From: Hydrogenophaga sp.
Lineage (GTDB): Bacteria; Pseudomonadota; Gammaproteobacteria; Burkholderiales; Burkholderiaceae_C
Assembly (NCBI GenBank): GCA_030682835.1
Contig: JAUXNG010000063.1
Coordinates: forward strand, 1-64,000
Length of the DNA stretch: 64,000 nucleotides
Reading direction: 5' to 3'
Part shown: in pieces, positions 60,660-64,000 of the stretch
Numbering within the stretch: position 1 is the first letter of the stretch
Layout of the letters: the number at the start of each line of letters is the position of its first letter
Position numbers and translations under genes: made by a program
The notes under the pieces: generated by a model
What the model was told of the DNA's origin: nothing
The model's database searches: none
The model's input: the letters and a program-made list of their open reading frames with translations, nothing else

Positions 60660-62381
60660 GTGAAACGCACCCTCATCAGCCTATTGGTCATGGCCGCTAC
60701 GGCCAGTGTCGGCGCCCAAGGCGTGACCGACGCCATGATCGCCAACGACGCCACCACCACGGACAACGTCCTGAGCTGGGGCCTGGGTACACAAGGCCAG
60801 CGCTACTCGCCGCTGACCGGGATCAATGGCCGCACGGTCAGCAAGCTGGTGCCCGTGTGGTCCATGTCGTTCGGGGGGGAGAAGCAGCGCGGCCAGCAGT
60901 CGCAGCCGCTGGTGCACAACGGCAAGATGTTCGTGACCGCTTCCTACTCGCGCATCTACGCGGTGGACACCAAGACCGGCCAGAAGCTCTGGAAGTACGA
61001 GCACCGCCTGCCCGAAGGCATCATGCCCTGCTGCGACGTGATCAACCGCGGCGCGGCGCTGTACGACAACCTCGTCATCTTCGGCACGCTGGACGCGCAG
61101 CTGGTGGCGCTCGACCAGAACACCGGCAAGGTGGTGTGGCGCGAGAAGATCGACGACTACAGCGCGGGCTACAGCTACACCGCCGCTCCGCTGATCGCCG
61201 AAGGCCTGCTCATCACCGGCCTGTCGGGCGGTGAATTCGGCGTGGTGGGCCGCGTGGAAGCGCGCGACCCCAAGACCGGCAAGATGGTGTGGGTGCGCCC
61301 GGTGGTGGAAGGCCACATGGGCTACAAGGATGGCAAGGAAAACGGCGTCACCGGCATGACCAACGCCTCGTGGCCGGGCGAGACCTGGAAGACCGGTGGC
61401 TCGGCCCCATGGCTGGGCGGCACCTACGATCCCAAGACCCAGCTGGTGTATTTCGGCACCGGCAACCCCGGCCCGTGGAACAGCCATGTGCGCAAGGGTG
61501 ACAACCTCTATTCAGCGTCCACCGTGGCTATCGACCCGAAAACCGGGCAGATCGTGTGGCACTACCAGAACACGCCCAACGACGGCTGGGACTACGACGG
61601 TGTGAACGAGTTCGTCACCTTCGACATGGACGGCAAGCGCATGGGCGCCAAGGCCGACCGCAACGGCTTCTTCTATGTGAACGACGCGGCCACCGGCAAG
61701 CTGGTCAACGCCTTCCCCTTCGTGAAGAAGGTGACCTGGGCCACCGGCATCGACCTCAAGACCGGTCGCCCCAACTTCGACGACGCCAACCGCCCCGGTG
61801 ACCCCACGGCCGCCGGCGGCGACGGCACCAAGGGCAAGGCGGTGTTCTCCGCGCCGGGCTTCCTGGGCGGCAAGAACCAGATGCCCATGGCCTACAGCCC
61901 CAAGACCGGCCTGTTCTATGTGCCCACCAACGAATGGGGCATGGAAATCTGGAACGAGCCCATCACCTACAAAAAGGGTGCGGCGTTCCTGGGCGCCGGC
62001 TTCACCATCAAGCCGCTGTTCGAGGACCACATCGGTTCGCTGCGCGCGATCGACCCCAAGACCGGCAAGGTGGCTTGGGAAGTGAAGAACAACGCTCCCC
62101 TGTGGGGCGGTGTGCTGGTCGCAGGCGACCTGGTGTTCTGGGGCACGCCCGAGGGTTACCTGAAGGCGGCCGATGCCAAGTCTGGCAAGGAAGTGTGGAA
62201 GTTCCAGACCGGCTCGGGCGTGGTGGCACCTCCCATCACCTGGACCGAAGGCGGCGATCAGTACGTGAGCGTGGTCTCGGGCTGGGGCGGTGCGGTGCCG
62301 TTGTGGGGCGGCGAGGTGGCCAAGAAGGTCAACTTCCTGGAGCAGGGCGGTTCCGTGTGGACCTTCAAGCTGATGAAGTGA
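60660..62381 (+). CDS. PQQ-dependent alcohol dehydrogenase, probably lanthanide-dependent (ExaF/PedH-like)
   Basis: Periplasmic quinoprotein of 573 residues oxidising ethanol-type alcohols to aldehydes. A signal peptide (ASVGAQ) is followed by the eight-bladed propeller. The vicinal disulfide pair Cys124-Cys125 ([11 protein letters not shown]), metal ligands Glu192 (GGEFG) and Asn269 (GTGNPGPWN) and catalytic Asp311 are present. Asp313 in GWDYDGVNE gives the Asp-Tyr-Asp signature of lanthanide enzymes; calcium enzymes have Ser, Ala or Thr there. GTG 60660 has AGGAGA upstream. It resembles ExaA/PedE/PedH more than MxaF/XoxF. Electron acceptor is probably the cytochrome gene downstream. Controlled by a sigma-54 site at 60535. 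Confidence 0.9.
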   Translation: MKRTLISLLVMAATASVGAQGVTDAMIANDATTTDNVLSWGLGTQGQRYSPLTGINGRTVSKLVPVWSMSFGGEKQRGQQSQPLVHNGKMFVTASYSRIYAVDTKTGQKLWKYEHRLPEGIMPCCDVINRGAALYDNLVIFGTLDAQLVALDQNTGKVVWREKIDDYSAGYSYTAAPLIAEGLLITGLSGGEFGVVGRVEARDPKTGKMVWVRPVVEGHMGYKDGKENGVTGMTNASWPGETWKTGGSAPWLGGTYDPKTQLVYFGTGNPGPWNSHVRKGDNLYSASTVAIDPKTGQIVWHYQNTPNDGWDYDGVNEFVTFDMDGKRMGAKADRNGFFYVNDAATGKLVNAFPFVKKVTWATGIDLKTGRPNFDDANRPGDPTAAGGDGTKGKAVFSAPGFLGGKNQMPMAYSPKTGLFYVPTNEWGMEIWNEPITYKKGAAFLGAGFTIKPLFEDHIGSLRAIDPKTGKVAWEVKNNAPLWGGVLVAGDLVFWGTPEGYLKAADAKSGKEVWKFQTGSGVVAPPITWTEGGDQYVSVVSGWGGAVPLWGGEVAKKVNFLEQGGSVWTFKLMK

Positions 62382-62385
62382 TGGC

Positions 62386-62425
62386 CCCCTGCGCCGCTGC
62401 GCAGTGCGCCCCCTGAGGGGATCAC
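62386..62425. repeat. Dispersed GC-rich repeat after the PQQ dehydrogenase
   Basis: CCCCCTGCGCCGCTGCGCAG followed by CGCCCCCTGAGGGG, directly behind the dehydrogenase stop. Same family as the copies at 58348 and 59285. Confidence 0.6.
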
Positions 62426-62462
62426 CACCGCCATCTGGCTGGGCCAGATGACGGCGTGCGCG

Positions 62463-62510
62463 GGACGGGGACATCCCGGCTGAACGGCTGGAGACTTCCC
62501 CGTCCTTTTT
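62463..62510 (+). terminator. Hairpin with U-run between dehydrogenase and cytochrome genes
   Basis: Nine-bp arms (62463-62471, GGACGGGGA, and 62497-62505), a 25-nt loop, then TTTTT at 62506-62510. The long loop makes it a weak terminator or attenuator, so the cytochrome may be partly expressed by read-through. It sits 28 nt before ATG 62539. Confidence 0.55.
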
Positions 62511-62538
62511 CTTTCCTGTCGATTTCTGGTTTCCGATC

Positions 62539-62862
62539 ATGCGTACTCTTCTGCTCCTGACTTCCAGCCTTCTCTTCGCCACGGGCGCTGCGCACGCGGT
62601 GAACGAGGCCGCCGCGCTGGAACTGGCCAAGAACAACGGCTGCCTGTCCTGCCACTCGGCCAAGGAAAAGGTGGTCGGCCCGGCCTTCAGCACCATCGCC
62701 GAGAAATACAAGGACGACAAGGACGCCGTCGCTTCGCTGGCGCAGTCCATCCAGTACGGCTCCAAGGGCAAATGGGGCCGCGTGCCCATGCCTGCCCACC
62801 CCGGCATGAGCGCCGGCGACATCAAGACCGTTGCGCAGTGGGTGATGACCATCAAGCCATGA
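62539..62862 (+). CDS. Periplasmic class I c-type cytochrome (c551-like)
   Basis: Small exported cytochrome of 107 residues with a signal peptide (FATGAAHA), heme site NGCLSCH and the distal Met ligand in WGRVPMPAHPG, giving a short c551-type fold. It probably takes electrons from the PQQ dehydrogenase and passes them to a terminal oxidase, as PedF/ExaB do, though those proteins are larger. It overlaps the next gene by 4 nt. Confidence 0.88.
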   Translation: MRTLLLLTSSLLFATGAAHAVNEAAALELAKNNGCLSCHSAKEKVVGPAFSTIAEKYKDDKDAVASLAQSIQYGSKGKWGRVPMPAHPGMSAGDIKTVAQWVMTIKP

Positions 62863-63704
62863 AACCCGTTCAAGGGAACGGCGGCGCGCGGCTGGCCTGG
62901 GCGCTGGCCGCCGCGCTCGCCGTGGCTCCCGCCGCATCCCTTGCGCAGGACAGCACGCGCGCCGACTGGCTGCGCAACCCGGCCATGGGCAACTACAAGG
63001 CCTACGCCGAGTTCAAGATGGCCAACTACGCCTTCGCCCGCGAGGTGTGGGAAACACTGGCCGAGGTGGGCAATGGCGACGCGCTGTTCAACCTCGCCAT
63101 CCTGGCCGAAGACGGTCTTGGCGAACCGCGCAACATGGCCAAGGCCGAGGCGCTCTACACCAGCGCGGCCCAGACGGGCAACTTCAAGGCGCAGTACCGG
63201 CTGGGCATGCTCTACAACGCCGGCCAGCAGCTTCCGCGCGACGTGGAAAAGGCCCGCGTGTACCTCACGCTGGCTGCACAAGGCGGCGACAAGGACGCGC
63301 TCGCCACCCTGGCCACGCTGGGCCAGCCCTCTTCATCGCTCACGCCATACCAGCAGGCAGAGTGGTTCAGCGCGAGCGGGCAGCACACCGAGGCGGCTGC
63401 GCTGTACACCCAGCTCGCCGCGGCCGGAGACGCGCGTGCGCAGACCCGCCTGGCCTGGATGTTTGAAGCCGGCCGTGGCGTGCCGCGCAGCCTGCCCGAA
63501 GCGGCCTGGCGTTTCGAACTCGCAGCACGCGCCGGCGAGCCCGAGGCCCAATATGCGCTGGCCGTGATGCACCGCACCGGACAGGGCCGCGAGCGCGACC
63601 TGGCGCAGAGCCTGACCTGGCTGCGCCTGGCCGCGGCCCAAGCCTACCCGGCGGCCGTAGCGGCGCTGGCGTCCACCGAAGAAGCTCAGGGGCAGGCCCG
63701 CTGA
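62859..63704 (+). CDS. Sel1-like repeat exported protein
   Basis: Exported protein of 281 residues with a signal peptide (AVAPAASLAQ) and several 36-residue Sel1 repeats: GDALFNLAILAEDGLGEPRN, FKAQYRLGMLYNAGQQLPRD, ARAQTRLAWMFEAGRGVPRS, PEAQYALAVMHRTGQGRERD. Such repeats serve protein-protein contacts. Translationally coupled to the cytochrome gene (ATGA), so it may assist the dehydrogenase or cytochrome in the periplasm. Precise role unknown. Confidence 0.83.
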   Translation: MKPVQGNGGARLAWALAAALAVAPAASLAQDSTRADWLRNPAMGNYKAYAEFKMANYAFAREVWETLAEVGNGDALFNLAILAEDGLGEPRNMAKAEALYTSAAQTGNFKAQYRLGMLYNAGQQLPRDVEKARVYLTLAAQGGDKDALATLATLGQPSSSLTPYQQAEWFSASGQHTEAAALYTQLAAAGDARAQTRLAWMFEAGRGVPRSLPEAAWRFELAARAGEPEAQYALAVMHRTGQGRERDLAQSLTWLRLAAAQAYPAAVAALASTEEAQGQAR

Positions 63705-63713
63705 TCCACCCTT

Positions 63714-64000
63714 TCAGCGCACCCACTCGGCGCGCAGCACGCCCCCGGTGAGAAAACCGCTGGGCACTTTTTCCTCGCGTTCGAGTTTCACCAGTCCCTT
63801 GCCTTTGCAGTACCACTCGCGGCTGACCAGGGGCACATCGGTGAAGCCGTTGACCGGGTCGGTGTAGAGGTTCAGCCGCGCTTCACCCAGCACCCGCAGG
63901 CACGGCGCGTGAGTGCCACCGTCGGCCAGGGTCACCGTGTCGTCCACGGCTTCGATGCGCCAGGTCATCTGTGCCTTGTGCGTGTACTTCAGATCGCGCG
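63714..64000 (-). CDS. Hypothetical protein (5' end outside the window)
   Basis: The reading frame has a stop near 63714 and continues upstream past an internal Met at 63968 to the right edge (RDLKYTHKAQMTWRIEAVDD), so the real start lies outside. The visible 95 residues look beta-rich (CLRVLGEARLNLYTDPVNGF, SREWYCKGKGLVKLEREEKV) with two Cys and match nothing I know. Convergent with the Sel1 gene. Confidence 0.6.
   Translation of the reverse strand, partial: RDLKYTHKAQMTWRIEAVDDTVTLADGGTHAPCLRVLGEARLNLYTDPVNGFTDVPLVSREWYCKGKGLVKLEREEKVPSGFLTGGVLRAEWVR

Overview
The window is a gene-dense, high-GC chromosomal stretch whose proteins and gene order (pyrG-kdsA-eno-ftsB, a 3-hydroxybutyrate oligomer hydrolase, Bug-type receptors, TRAP-TAXI transport, a PEP-CTERM protein) point to a betaproteobacterium of the Burkholderiales, most likely Comamonadaceae (Hydrogenophaga-like). 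This is inference from protein families and style; no 16S or other marker search was possible. I see no tRNA, rRNA, CRISPR array, prophage or replication origin. The only recognisable mobile DNA is the 3' end of an IS110-type transposase at the left edge. GC-rich dispersed repeats of two types occur between genes and, in a few places, inside reading frames.

Layout. 1-6.8 kb: transposase remnant, a Bcr/CflA-type exporter with no stop codon in the window, a lipoprotein hydrolase, a HIT protein, gdhA and mutL. 6.9-8.7 kb: both subunits of a salicylate 5-hydroxylase-like Rieske oxygenase. 8.8-12 kb: amiC, tsaE, queG. 12-24 kb: 3HB-oligomer hydrolase, a quinone reductase/UbiA fusion, an acyl-CoA synthetase, an MCE lipid-transport operon without an ATPase gene, a subtilase, a PEP-CTERM protein and an AEC carrier. 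24-28 kb: a TRAP-TAXI operon. 28-36 kb: xerD, RIO-like kinase, DUF1439 protein, a cysteine-free glutaredoxin homologue, dbpA, DUF455 protein, gamma-carbonic anhydrase, hslO and a NadR-like P-loop protein. 36-42 kb: the conserved block ftsB, eno, kdsA, pyrG, coaBC. 42-46.5 kb: a Tat-exported metallo-beta-lactamase protein and a tungstate uptake system (ModE-like regulator, tupBCA). 46.5-48.4 kb: a LysR regulator divergent from a class II aldolase, visibly less GC-rich than its surroundings.

48.6-63.7 kb is the most interesting part: a periplasmic quinoprotein alcohol-oxidation island. It has a PQQ alcohol dehydrogenase carrying the Asp-Tyr-Asp signature of lanthanide-dependent enzymes, a c-type cytochrome, an NAD-type aldehyde dehydrogenase, a TonB receptor, a PedA/PedC-like ABC exporter, a beta-propeller protein, an ABC-type binding protein, and a little-understood sulfur-relay-like set (SoxYZ-like fused carrier, a metallo-hydrolase with degenerate metal ligands, a DsrE protein). 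Two sites matching the sigma-54 promoter consensus well, and two weaker ones, precede the main transcription units, suggesting one alcohol-responsive sigma-54 regulon.
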